From positions 558,001-622,000 of the forward strand of contig CAXXKI010000004.1 of the NCBI GenBank assembly GCA_963667855.2: DNA of 64,000 bases, written 5' to 3'. Both the position numbers and the translations under genes were made by a program. This document shows positions 27,993-38,066 of this stretch, in pieces; positions within the stretch are counted from its first letter, which is position 1, and every line of letters begins with the position of its first letter. The notes beneath the pieces are model-generated. The model did no database searches. It saw nothing but the letters and a program-made list of their open reading frames with translations, and had not been told where the DNA came from. The DNA is from G963667855 sp963667855. GTDB taxonomy: Bacteria; Planctomycetota; Phycisphaerae; UBA1845.

Positions 27993-29174
27993 ATGAATTC
28001 AACACCGGGATCGGCGAAAATACTGGTAATCGACGACAGCCTGACCGTGCGTATGTCCTTGCAGGATCTCTTCCGGCGGCAGGGGTACGAGGTGGTCATT
28101 GCGGAAAACGGAAGAAGCGGGCTCAAGGAACTCGAAAAGCAGCGGTTCGATGTGGTTATTCTCGATTTGGTAATGCCGGAAATGGGAGGGGACGAGGTTC
28201 TAAAGGAGATAAAAAGCAGTAAGGAAAACGCCCTGGTGCCGGTGATCATGCTTACGGCGATTTCCGATCACGATTCCCTGGTAAACTGTCTGGATCAGGG
28301 GGCGGATGATTTCGTACGTAAACCGTGGGACGAGCGGGAACTGCTCGGGCGTTTACGGGCGATGGTACGCCTGAAGCAGGCGCTGGATGCTGCGGAAGCT
28401 GCTAGGAAGTCGGCTGAAGCGGCCACCCAGGCGAAGAGCAGCTTTGTGGCCAGCATGTCTCACGAGCTCAGGACTCCAATGAATTCCATAATGGGATTTA
28501 CCAGTCGCCTGTTGAAACGATTGGGCGACAGCCTGGCGGAACGAGATGTCGATGCCCTGGAAACGATAGATAGAAACGCCAAGCAGTTGTTGGCATTGAT
28601 CAATGATGTGTTGGATTTATCCAAAATCGAAGCAGGTAAAATGGAACTGCACATTTCTGAAGTGAACGTAAACGATGCAGCGAGAGAAACGGTGGAGCAG
28701 CTTCTACCGCTGGCAGAGGCGAAATCGCTGGCTGTGCATGTGGAGATGGCGGATGATTTACCAAATATCGAAGCCGATCCCGTAAAGCTACGGCAGATTA
28801 TAACCAACCTGCTCTCCAATGCGATCAAGTATACGGATGAAGGTGAAGTGACGGTGCAAACCAGCACGCTCGTCGATGACCGAACTGGTCAGGCGGTAAG
28901 ATTCGCGGTCAGGGATACAGGTGTTGGGATTAATCCACATGATCGTGAAAGGCTTTTTCATCGTTATGTTCAGGTGGACAAGAAGTTTGAACGGCGGGCT
29001 GGTGGTACCGGACTGGGATTGGCCATCTGTGTGGAATACGTGAACATGCACGGTGGATACATAGACGTTATAAGTGAATACGGAAAGGGAAGTGAGTTTT
29101 TTGCCGTTTTACCGGTTAAAACGCCTCATCCGCAGGAATCGCTCGAGCCGGAAGTGGTTAAAGCCGGTCTTTGA
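27993..29174 (+). CDS. Receiver-histidine kinase fusion protein, likely output of the chemosensory operon
   Basis: A soluble 393-residue protein. The N-terminal receiver (1-120) has VIDDS, Asp58 in VILDLVMPEMGG and the Lys in FVRKPWD. A helical linker (about 125-150) leads to the HisKA domain with SMSHELRTPMNS (His157) and an HATPase_c domain with QIITNLLSNAIKYTD, DTGVGI and GGTGLGLAI. It lies 6 bases after cheB, exactly where Wsp operons carry the REC-GGDEF protein WspR. By position I infer that CheA phosphorylates its receiver and thereby regulates kinase activity. No DNA-binding or GGDEF domain is present. The kinase core is closely similar to that of the next gene, suggesting a duplication. 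Confidence 0.88.
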   Translation: MNSTPGSAKILVIDDSLTVRMSLQDLFRRQGYEVVIAENGRSGLKELEKQRFDVVILDLVMPEMGGDEVLKEIKSSKENALVPVIMLTAISDHDSLVNCLDQGADDFVRKPWDERELLGRLRAMVRLKQALDAAEAARKSAEAATQAKSSFVASMSHELRTPMNSIMGFTSRLLKRLGDSLAERDVDALETIDRNAKQLLALINDVLDLSKIEAGKMELHISEVNVNDAARETVEQLLPLAEAKSLAVHVEMADDLPNIEADPVKLRQIITNLLSNAIKYTDEGEVTVQTSTLVDDRTGQAVRFAVRDTGVGINPHDRERLFHRYVQVDKKFERRAGGTGLGLAICVEYVNMHGGYIDVISEYGKGSEFFAVLPVKTPHPQESLEPEVVKAGL

Positions 29175-29211
29175 TCGAAAGGAAAAAACTGTATTGGATT
29201 AGTATCGAAAT

Positions 29212-31899
29212 ATGCGATATCGCGTGTTGTCGGCATATGTTTTCAAAGCTATGAATGATTTTTCAATAGGTCAATTGCCGGATAAGGATGGTTTACGTCT
29301 AAGCGGACGCATTGTGATAATCGTTAGCACGATTCTCTGCTTCTGGGCCTTGCTTTATTCAGGAATGTTTTACTTCTACCTGGAATCGACAACGGGCGGT
29401 TTGATTTTACTTTGCGCTCTGCTGGCGGTAATCGTATCTGTTCCGTTGGCATTGCATTTTGCCAAAACACCGGACGCGGCGGGTAGCCTGTTGATGTTGA
29501 TTATGTCTTCGGCCATCGCCGGTGCCGCCCGGGTATCCGGTGGATACGGTACACCGCCGTTGTATTGGTGTGTCGTAATTCCCGTGGCGGCCACCTGCAT
29601 GTTGGGAATACGCGGCGGAGTTTTATGGAGCGGGGTAGCGGTTACAGAGGTTCTTGGATTCTACATCGCCGGTCGTCACGAGATTAAAGCTCCGCCTCCG
29701 TTTCCTAAAGAAAAGCTGGAAATGCTGGAAGTCACATCGTCGTTGGGAGCGATGTTGTGTCTGGTCTCAATTGCCTTGATCTACGAGATAATGCATCGAA
29801 GGGCGACGGAATCGGTCTATTCTGATCGTGACTCTCTGCACAGCGCAGTTCAAAGACGTAACGACGAACTGTCTGAAACAAGACGACGACTGAGATTTGA
29901 AATAGCCCAGCGCCAGCAGTGCGATTTGGCTGTCCGACTGAGCGAGGAACAGTATCGCTCGCTTACCGACCAGATACTCGACGGGGCCGCGGTGGGGCTT
30001 TTCATTATGGACCAGGACTTGAAAGTTGTATAGGTTAACCGGGCTATGGAGGAGTTCTTTGGAATTACCCGGGATGAGGTTATTGGGCAGGACAAACGAA
30101 AACTGGTTATAGGCCGGTTCAGCAACGTGTTATCCAATGCCGGCTTTTTCGCGGAGAAAATGCTCAAAACGTATGAAGACAATTCCTATGCTGACTGTTT
30201 TGAGTGTCATGTTCTAGCCGGGGAAAACCGTAAGGAACGCTGGCTGGAGTATCGAAGTCAGCCGATTCTCAGTGGATTGTATGCCGGTGGGCGGATCGAG
30301 CATTACTACGATATTACAGATCGCAAGTGGGCGGAAGAGACTCTGTATGAGAGTGAGGGATTGTTGCATACGGTCATCCACTCCTCACGGGAAGCGATAA
30401 TATCCATAGATGAACGCGGTTTGATAACCCTGTTCAATCCGGCGGCGGAGGAAATGTTTGCTCAGAGGATGGAGGACATGATCGGGGGAACACTCGACTG
30501 CCTCATGCCCGAAGAATATCGGGAAAAGCACGCTACGTATGTCCGCAGTTATTTTGCCTCCGGTAAGCCCGATGCCGCCGTGGGGAAGGTACTGGAATTG
30601 CCGGGAATGCGGAAAGATGGATATATATTTCCCATGGAGATATCCCTGTCAGCCGGAATACGCAAGGGGAAGAAATCGGTAACCGCAGTTGCCAGGGATA
30701 TTACCGAACGCAAGTGGGCGGAGGAGGCCCGGCGAGAAAGTGAGCAAAAACACCGAGCACTGGTGGACAACATCGATTTATGCATTGTGCAGATGGACAG
30801 CGAGCGGCGGATAATAATGGCAAACGCTGTAGCGGAAAAGCGTTTCGGCCTGAAGGCGGAGGAAATGGTAGGGCGACGCTGTTACGAGGTGATGCACTGT
30901 AGCGAAAAACCATGTGAGGGGTGTCCAGGTGCTAAAGCCATAAGTTCCTTGCAGGCGGAGGAGGTTGAAATCGAGAAAACCGACGGTAATGGGGAAAAAA
31001 CATGGCTCAATGTTCGGGCGGTTCCGGTGATTGACGGAGCGGGCAGGGCGTCTGGTTATATAGAGGTTTTGCAGGATGTGACCGAAAGTAAGCGGACTAT
31101 TGAGGCGTTGTACCAGGCCAAGCAGCAGGCGGAAGCGGCCACCCTGGCCAAAAGCCAGTTTCTGGCAAGCATGTCACATGAACTTCGTACGCCCATGAAT
31201 TCGATATTGGGATTTACTGAGCGATTGATAAAAAGGTTAGGCGGATCACTGCCAGACCGGGAATCGGATGCCCTGGAAACTATTGACCGTAATGCCCGCC
31301 AACTCCTGGAACTGATCAACGAAATCCTCGACCTCTCCAAGATAGAAGCGGGCAAGATGGACCTGAATCTGGCACCCACCAATATCGCCAAGATAATAAG
31401 GGGCATTGTGACTCAGTTCAGCCCGATGCTGGAATCCAAATCGCTTGGTATTCATATTGACCTGGATGCGGATCACATGGAGATCGTGGCCGATGCTGTT
31501 AAAATCAAGCAGGTGATCGCTAACCTGGTTTCAAACGCGGTCAAGTTTACGGACAAAGGGAAAGTGACTATTCAGGCCTCTTTTATCGCCGATGTCAGAG
31601 TCGGCAAGGGGATGCTTGTCTCGGTCAGCGATACAGGAGTGGGAATAAGTTCGGACGATTATAAGAATCTGTTCAAAAAATTCGTGCAGGTTGACGGCAG
31701 TGCATCCCGGAGAGCAAGTGGCACGGGATTGGGATTAGCCATAACCGCTGAATATGTGGCCATGCATGGCGGGTATATCGACGTGAGCAGCAGGTTGGGG
31801 AAAGGTAGTGAGTTCAGAGTGATTTTGCCTGTTTCGCCTGAGGATGTGAATCGTATTGAGGATTTGGAACTCGCCGCAAATACGAGTGAAGACGAATAA
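29212..31899 (+). pseudogene. Membrane PAS histidine kinase with an in-frame amber codon
   Basis: Read through the stop, this is an 895-residue sensor kinase. Six or so N-terminal TM segments fill about residues 28-200; a coiled coil follows, then a PAS domain that breaks at TAG (30031-30033) after LFIMDQDLKVV and continues in the same frame with VNRAMEEFFGITRDEVIG. At the break position PAS domains usually have Trp, Tyr or another residue, so a point change fits. A second PAS, a third PAS with the Cys motif RRCYEVMHCSEKPCEGCP, and then HisKA (SMSHELRTPMNS) and HATPase_c domains follow. The second part could be expressed from the ATG at 30046 as a soluble kinase. TAG is not the selenocysteine codon, so the nearby sel genes do not explain it. 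Confidence 0.82.
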
Positions 31900-31905
31900 A
31901 GCAAT

Positions 31906-31950
31906 GAAAAAAACAAGGCTGATCCGCGAATTGGATCAGCCTTGTTTCAG
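31906..31950. terminator. Convergent terminator between the kinase and the amidase array
   Basis: A perfect 15-bp stem (31911-31925 with 31933-31947) has a 7-base loop. A-rich sequence precedes it and T-rich sequence follows it, so it can end transcription from both sides. The T-run is strongest for minus-strand transcripts of the amidase-like gene ending at 31986. Confidence 0.9.
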
Positions 31951-31985
31951 TTTCACGTGAACAGGTTCTTGCAGACATGGAGATT

Positions 31986-34900
31986 CTATTGCGGTCCGGT
32001 AAATACTTCCTGGAACAGCGCAAAGTCATCCATGTCAATATCGCCGTCGCCATCACCGTCGGCATTACGGCAGACGTGTCCCTCGCCGAAGATTACACCA
32101 GGGCCCGACAGGCAATATTGGAAAAACATAAGGTCATCCAGGTCCACGTCGCAGTCACGACCATAGCTGTAGTCGGAACGCAGGTAGTCAAAGGGCAGTG
32201 CTTCCTGAACCGAACTCAAGAACGGAATGACTCGCTGCATGATTTCCGCTCTTGTTGCCTCTGAAGTAATTGTTTCAAAGGGGAAGCTGAGCACAACCGT
32301 GCGGTAGACGCAGTAGTCGTATTGAATACCGGCCGTCGCGCCACCGGAATATTCCAGAATCTCCTGGGCTCCCGTGGGAACGGCAAGCGTGTCCGGGGAA
32401 TAGACGTTGTAAGGAGCGCCGTTCGCTGCGCTGAAATCCAACGCACCAATATCGCCGAGGATTCCACCGGCTCCGCTGACGCTTGTCGTACCGGAATCAT
32501 CCGAGGCATAGTTGGCGTGAAGAGTGTTACGCATGAAATTCGCCCCGTTTCCCTCGCCGATCAGATCGAAACCTATTTCCGCACCAGAGACGAACAGCCC
32601 GCCGCCTTCTTCCAGAAAATCGGATACCAGGCTTTGTTCGCTTGCGGAGAATGTCCTATCTTCAGAACTTTCAGTACCCAGAATCCATACAATCACGTCG
32701 TAGTCTGAAAGGGCGATTTGAGCGTCGATTATAGCTTCATTGGCACAGGAAACGAATCCCACTCCCGTTCCTTCCATAGCCTTGGCATGTTGCACCACGT
32801 AATCGTAGGAATTGCTTTTTCTCCATATTTGCCGTTCGATTGATTTGCCGGCATAGGCCGAGGGATGGTCGAATGTCTCCACCGGGTTCTGCTGGCGGCG
32901 AAGTCGGTCGAAGCCGTTGACGATCAACGCCGTCGCGGTTCCTTCCGCGGGGCGACGAACGGCAAGTACTTCCGAAGGAAGTGATTCACCGCCGGAGTTG
33001 GTTGCGGCGATTCTGTAATAAACAGTCTGCCCGGCCGGTATACCCGTGATAGTGGTGGTCAGCACGTTGCCCAGTACGAGGGGATTTCCGAAACCATAAC
33101 CGTTTTCAGATGAGTAGACCACGTAGCCGGTGGCCGCATCACCCCGGGCTGCGTCTGCCAGAGGCGCGTTCCATGAAAGGGTGATATTGCCGTCTCCATT
33201 ATCTTTAACCCGGACGTTGCGGGGCGTATCCGGGGAAAAATCCAGGGGTACCGTACTTCCCGGAAGCGAGTGCAGGAAACGGATAATACCTTGAATGCAA
33301 CTGCGTCCCATCGCCGCTCGTACGCGCGGGTCGCGGAGTAACTCGGCGTCCGTTTCGTTATCATGGAAAGCCAGCTCCACGATGGTTGCGTCAAACTCAT
33401 CGCCATTGGCACCGGTGCAGATAGCTCCGTAGCCGCTGGTGTAAGTTGCTCCCGGGCGGTCGTACCAGTTATGTTCAAATTCCCCGTCGAGAAGTAACAT
33501 GTCCGCGTCAATCTCGTTGGAGAGGATGGTGGCGTATGACTGCTGATTGGCGGTTGCTCCAAGAGTAGTAATAAGGGATATCTGACCTCGGGCACCACCG
33601 CCACTGGCATTGGTATGGAATTCCAGGTGAATCCTTCGCCAGCGATCATTGTTGTACGAGGTATCGTTCATTTCCCTGGCCATTTTAGCGCCGGCGCGAA
33701 CATTGTCGTCCTGGTCGGATGATCCACCGCCGTCCCAGATGTCGCTGTCGAATCCAACGGCGTTATTACCCAGTTCGCTTTGTGCCCAGTATCTCTGGCA
33801 CTCTTCCTCTCGCAAGTAGCCGCTGATAGCACCGGGGCCGGGGCGGACTATGTCACCAACTCCGTTACCCCAGCGAATGGCGTCGGCTATTATGGCGTAA
33901 CCGCTCTGGCTTTCGTTGGTAATTTCCACATAGTTCACATCGCTTGCATCGAGGTAGTATTCACCCAGGTAAATCCAGCCATTACCGACCAGTCGGTGAT
34001 CGATGGTTATCTCGCTGATACCACCGCTGTGCTTGACCCGGTAGGTTTGCAATGCGCGGTTGCTGCCGGCGACAGCAAAACAATATATAGGGTAAAAATC
34101 AGTTTCGGTGATATTGGGGGTGTATCGAGCGACGGCTGTTTCAGTGGCCGATGCTTGCGCCCATCGATACTGAACACTTGAATAGCGAGCTCCCTGGTAG
34201 TACTTGGGGCTGTTTCCGTTAGACCACGTCCCGGAGAAGGTGACACCCGGATCATCGTTATCGAGAACGATTTCCTTCGCCTGCCATCCAACGGGACGCA
34301 ATGGCACGACTGTTGCTCCGGCGTTAAAGGCGTATTGTACGAATGCGTTTAACTGGTCCAGGTTTCCGTGGTCTTCAGCCATACCGAGCAGGACTGGGCG
34401 TTGCAGATACCACGCACTATCACCTGCTGTCCAGCCATGACCGGCTGATGCAAAAACCGTTACTCCCGATAGCGCTCCCTGCGGCTGCCTGCCCGCGTGA
34501 GTAATGGGGCCGCGCAATCTCGCTTTATTGGTATACTCCGTATTCCTGCTCAGATCCGGGAAAAGTTTTGAAGCCTCGATTTTCTGTTGTGCTATTGGCT
34601 GAACCTTTGTCCGGATATACTTTTCCGGCGATTCATACGTTGCCGTTTCATCGCTTCGAAGGTGGGTGACTATTCCGCTGAATTCGTCATTACCAAAAAA
34701 CGGTTTTGCCAGGTTGTCCGAAATGGCTTCCCATTTCGTATCGGTGGTCTGCCATCTTTCTTCTGATTCTGGCAGGGTCAGGTAAACGTGCAGGATGTTC
34801 TCTTGCCATTCCACCCGATCGAGTCTGGTTTGAGCCGGCAGGGGAGATGACGTTAGCATCTCGTTGACCAAAGCGTAATCGGTTTCCTCGTTCTGCGCCC

Positions 34901-34988
34901 GCGCCGGATCGGGGCTTAAAGCGATACCGGTGATAACCAGAACCATAGACAGGTAAAACAGACGGAAGTGTGGTAACTGATAGACCAT
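31986..34988 (-). CDS. Secreted mosaic amidase with golvesin-like insert, FnIII, GATase-like and dockerin domains (copy 1)
   Basis: A precursor of about 1000 residues, started at the ATG at 34986-34988 with GGAGGAG 10 bases upstream. A signal peptide ends near PARAQ. An N-terminal domain of about 100 residues (RVEWQENILHVYLTLPES) resembles GerMN folds. The zinc amidase part begins GVTVFASAGHGW (His184), then MAEDHGN (Glu205), and after an insertion resumes with HLEFHTNA (His458) and ATIVELAFHDN (Glu538). These match the zinc ligands and catalytic Glu of Amidase_3 N-acetylmuramoyl-L-alanine amidases. The insert (about 245-375; YRVKHSGGISEITIDH, GNGWIYLGEYY) resembles golvesin-C-like beta domains. 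FnIII, a GATase-like fold (ALIVNGFDRLRRQQNP, EEGGGLFVSGAEI) and a dockerin follow. The substrate is probably peptidoglycan or a related glycopeptide; this is inference. Confidence 0.8.
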   Translation of the reverse strand: MVYQLPHFRLFYLSMVLVITGIALSPDPARAQNEETDYALVNEMLTSSPLPAQTRLDRVEWQENILHVYLTLPESEERWQTTDTKWEAISDNLAKPFFGNDEFSGIVTHLRSDETATYESPEKYIRTKVQPIAQQKIEASKLFPDLSRNTEYTNKARLRGPITHAGRQPQGALSGVTVFASAGHGWTAGDSAWYLQRPVLLGMAEDHGNLDQLNAFVQYAFNAGATVVPLRPVGWQAKEIVLDNDDPGVTFSGTWSNGNSPKYYQGARYSSVQYRWAQASATETAVARYTPNITETDFYPIYCFAVAGSNRALQTYRVKHSGGISEITIDHRLVGNGWIYLGEYYLDASDVNYVEITNESQSGYAIIADAIRWGNGVGDIVRPGPGAISGYLREEECQRYWAQSELGNNAVGFDSDIWDGGGSSDQDDNVRAGAKMAREMNDTSYNNDRWRRIHLEFHTNASGGGARGQISLITTLGATANQQSYATILSNEIDADMLLLDGEFEHNWYDRPGATYTSGYGAICTGANGDEFDATIVELAFHDNETDAELLRDPRVRAAMGRSCIQGIIRFLHSLPGSTVPLDFSPDTPRNVRVKDNGDGNITLSWNAPLADAARGDAATGYVVYSSENGYGFGNPLVLGNVLTTTITGIPAGQTVYYRIAATNSGGESLPSEVLAVRRPAEGTATALIVNGFDRLRRQQNPVETFDHPSAYAGKSIERQIWRKSNSYDYVVQHAKAMEGTGVGFVSCANEAIIDAQIALSDYDVIVWILGTESSEDRTFSASEQSLVSDFLEEGGGLFVSGAEIGFDLIGEGNGANFMRNTLHANYASDDSGTTSVSGAGGILGDIGALDFSAANGAPYNVYSPDTLAVPTGAQEILEYSGGATAGIQYDYCVYRTVVLSFPFETITSEATRAEIMQRVIPFLSSVQEALPFDYLRSDYSYGRDCDVDLDDLMFFQYCLSGPGVIFGEGHVCRNADGDGDGDIDMDDFALFQEVFTGPQ

Positions 34989-35138
34989 TTTTCTAATACT
35001 CCTCCGTAGGCATCTCGATGCCGCTAAAAACAAGAGGTTATCGGGCCTTGGTTAAAACCAAGACTCGGCAAGTAGGATTCCCAAACTGTATACTGGTTGC
35101 GTGATTGGCGCGGTAACCCCCAGTTGCTTACCGCGTGA

Positions 35139-35191
35139 AGCTCTGCCAGCCAAGGAACCCCTTTGTCTTATTTTCCTCGGCTGGCAGAGCT
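35139..35191. repeat. Long hairpin between amidase copies 1 and 2
   Basis: A 13-bp perfect inverted repeat (AGCTCTGCCAGCC at 35139-35151 and its complement at 35179-35191) encloses a 27-base loop. No T-run follows on the minus strand, so it is not a classical intrinsic terminator. It may mark the mRNA boundary between copies 1 and 2 or protect a 3' end. Confidence 0.6.
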
Positions 35192-35240
35192 GGTGAATCG
35201 CGTTTAGTTTACTAATTGAATAGTATTCCCCCCATAAAAA

Positions 35241-37964
35241 TTATTGAGCACCGGTAAAGTACTGCTGGAACAGGTAGAAATCCTGCAGGTCCACGTCTGA
35301 GTCGCCGTCGCCGTCCATGTGCAGGCAGGCATTGCCTGCTGCATATGTGGTATCCGGACCCTGGAAGCAGAATCCAAACAGCAGATAATCGTCCAGATCA
35401 ACGTCACAATCTGCACCATAATCAAAACCGGTCAAATAGTCGAATGGGGTTACCCCTTCAATGCTGGACAGGAAGTCAATTACCCGCGTCATTATTGCTG
35501 AACGTGAGGATTGTGAGGTTATTGCCTCAAACGGGAAACCGAATACCACCGTCCGATAAAGGCAGAAATCGTACTGCGTTCCCGCTACTCCGCCCGTACC
35601 GCCAACGTAGGTCAGAATCGCTTCGCTGTCGGTGGTTGCCGCCAGTTCGTCAGGATTGTAAGGCCGGTAGGGCGCGCCGTTGGCTGGATCAAAATCGAAT
35701 GCACCAATGTCACTTAAGATTCCGCCGGAACCGGATACATCGAAAGTTCCCGCATCGTCCGCGACATAACTGGATTGTAGATTATTATTTAGGAAACTTG
35801 TACTACCCTGATCGAACAGGTCATATCCAATGTCACTGCCGGAGATGAACAGACCTCCACCACCTTCCAGGAACATTCTGACCTTGCTCCGTTCAATCGA
35901 ATCCAGGGTGGAATCCTCCGTACTCTCCTGGCCCAGTATCCAGATCACCACGTCGTAATCGGAGAGGTTGATAACTCCGTTAATTACGGTTTCGTTCGAA
36001 CATGAAACAAAACCCTTACCTGTTGCCTCCAGCGCTTCGGCATACTGAACTACGTAATCGAAGGAGTTACTTCTTCTCCATATGGGCCTTTCGATGGAAA
36101 GTCCGGCATAACCTGCCGGTTGGGTGAATTCCAGAATAGGATTCTGCTGCCTGCGTAAACGGTCGAATCCGTTTACGATCAGCACCGGTTTGTCTTCACC
36201 GGTAATGCGGTGGATGGTTACCACCTCAGAGGACATGGACTCGCCACCGGCGTTTGTGGCCGCTACGCGATAGTACATGGTTTTGTTTACCGGTATGCCG
36301 CTAATTGTATGGCTGGTTACGTCACCGAGTTCAATCGGTTGACCAAACCCGTATCCATTGGTGGATGCGTATATTACGTACCCGGTAGCTGGATCACCTT
36401 CCGCCTCGCCGCTGTCCGGTGCGATCCAGGAAATCCTGGCATTACCGCCGCCCAGGTCTTCGATTGCCACATCTTTAGGCGTATCCGGAGGGAAGTCGAG
36501 GGTGATTTCGCTACCCGGCAGAGTGTGCAGGAACTTGATGATACCATGTAAGGAGGCCCGGGCGACAGCGGCTCTGAAACGGCTGTCACGAAGCAGCTCC
36601 GCGTCCTGCTGATTGTCGTGAAAACCACTTTCCAGGATCGTCGCGTCGAATTCATCGTCGTTGGTTCCCTTTTTTATTGCTCCGTACTCTGAGGTGTATG
36701 TGGCCGCCGACCTGTCATACCACTGGTGTTCAAACTCATCGTCTATCAGGAGTATATCACCGTCTAATTCATCCGAAAGGATGTTGGCATATTCCGTTTG
36801 GTAAGTTGTGGGGCCGCTGGGAGCGTTGGTTATAAGGGCAATGCTGCCTCTGTTTGCTCCGTTGGTGGCGTTGGTGTGAAACTCAAGATGGATACGTTTC
36901 CATCGGTCAACCATGACACCTCCGGCGGGAACTTCATTCATCGCCCGGGCCAATCGCCCACCGCAACTTACGTTATCCGAATTGTCCGAACCGCTGGAAT
37001 CCCAAAGATCCTCGGCGTTGAAGCCTACGGCGTTGTTGCCCCATTCGCTTTCTGCCCAATATCTCTGTGCTTCTTCACTTCTGGGATAACCACTGACCGA
37101 AGCAAAGCCGTTTGTGCCCAGTGGGCGAACCACGTCGCCCATGCCCACACCAAAACGGATTGCGTCGGCGACTACCAGGCCGGTATCTGTCGACTGGTTA
37201 CTGATTTCCACGTAACTGCTTGTGCCCGCATCGAAATAGTATTCGCCCAGCCAGATCCAGCCGTTACCCACGTTGCGGTGATCGATGACTACTTCCGTTA
37301 TGCCTCCGCTGTGCTTCACTCGGTACAATTGCCTGGTCCGGTTGGTTCCCGCTTTCGACCAGCAGTAAACGGGATAGAAGTCCGCAGTGGGAAGGGTTGG
37401 AGTAAACTTCGCCGTGGCCGTTTCCAACCCGTTGGTCGTTGCCGCTACGGTTTTAAAGGGGATACCGGATAAAGTTACATTGTTCTCATAGTAATGGGTG
37501 GCCGTTGCACCATTCGTGTCAATCCAACTGCCGGTAAAGGTTACGCCGGGATCGTCGTTATCCAGAACAACCTCAATAACCTGGTCGCCCGCCGGTCTCA
37601 GCGGTACAACCGTAGCTCCGGCGTTAAAAGCGTAAGCAACCATGTAATTCAACTGGGCGATGTTACCGTAATCCTCGGTCATTCCCAGCAGTACGGGCCT
37701 TTGCAGGCTCCATGCCGGCTCGGGAGAAACCGGGTTTTCGGCTACTGATATTCCATTAGTGTCAGCGGTCCAGCCATGACCGGCGCCGACGAATATGGTA
37801 ACTCCGGATAGCACTCCCGTCGGCTGACGCATCGCCTGGGCGCTGGGACCGCCAATCTTGTCGGAATTAACGGTGACTGTTGCCTCTGCGCTTAATATAC
37901 TACTGTTGAGTAGAATCAGACCGGTAAACAGAACGAATGTGAAAGTCCGCAGTCTTTTGCCCAT
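35241..37964 (-). CDS. Secreted mosaic amidase, dockerin-tailed (copy 2)
   Basis: A 907-residue precursor with AAGGAG upstream of the ATG. A signal peptide ends near LSAEA. It lacks the extra N-terminal domain of copies 1 and 4, so the catalytic part starts at once: GVTIFVGAGHGW (His63), GMTEDYGN (Glu97), HLEFHTNA (His363) and ATILESGFHDN (Glu445). The golvesin-like insert spans about 130-275. FnIII (about 470-560; YVIYASTNGYGFGQP), the GATase-like domain (VLIVNGFDRLRRQQNP and GGGGLFISGSDI) and the dockerin (DCDVDLDDYLLFGFC and GDGDSDVDLQDFYLF) follow. It is the closest relative of copy 3, with 92 identical bases at one place (36562-36653 versus 39394-39485). All zinc-site residues are kept, so it is probably active. 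Confidence 0.8.
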   Translation of the reverse strand: MGKRLRTFTFVLFTGLILLNSSILSAEATVTVNSDKIGGPSAQAMRQPTGVLSGVTIFVGAGHGWTADTNGISVAENPVSPEPAWSLQRPVLLGMTEDYGNIAQLNYMVAYAFNAGATVVPLRPAGDQVIEVVLDNDDPGVTFTGSWIDTNGATATHYYENNVTLSGIPFKTVAATTNGLETATAKFTPTLPTADFYPVYCWSKAGTNRTRQLYRVKHSGGITEVVIDHRNVGNGWIWLGEYYFDAGTSSYVEISNQSTDTGLVVADAIRFGVGMGDVVRPLGTNGFASVSGYPRSEEAQRYWAESEWGNNAVGFNAEDLWDSSGSDNSDNVSCGGRLARAMNEVPAGGVMVDRWKRIHLEFHTNATNGANRGSIALITNAPSGPTTYQTEYANILSDELDGDILLIDDEFEHQWYDRSAATYTSEYGAIKKGTNDDEFDATILESGFHDNQQDAELLRDSRFRAAVARASLHGIIKFLHTLPGSEITLDFPPDTPKDVAIEDLGGGNARISWIAPDSGEAEGDPATGYVIYASTNGYGFGQPIELGDVTSHTISGIPVNKTMYYRVAATNAGGESMSSEVVTIHRITGEDKPVLIVNGFDRLRRQQNPILEFTQPAGYAGLSIERPIWRRSNSFDYVVQYAEALEATGKGFVSCSNETVINGVINLSDYDVVIWILGQESTEDSTLDSIERSKVRMFLEGGGGLFISGSDIGYDLFDQGSTSFLNNNLQSSYVADDAGTFDVSGSGGILSDIGAFDFDPANGAPYRPYNPDELAATTDSEAILTYVGGTGGVAGTQYDFCLYRTVVFGFPFEAITSQSSRSAIMTRVIDFLSSIEGVTPFDYLTGFDYGADCDVDLDDYLLFGFCFQGPDTTYAAGNACLHMDGDGDSDVDLQDFYLFQQYFTGAQ

Positions 37965-38066
37965 GGTTACCTTTGCTCCTTAACATCCCCGATTTAGAGG
38001 GTTTACGAAATTAACTACAATATAAAGTATAATCGGGAATTAACCCGACTGCCTCCTGCTAATTTA

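Noticed and set aside
30031..30033. Stop read as selenocysteine or pyrrolysine
   Set aside because: The codon is TAG, not TGA, and no pyrrolysine genes are in view; point mutation or error is simpler.
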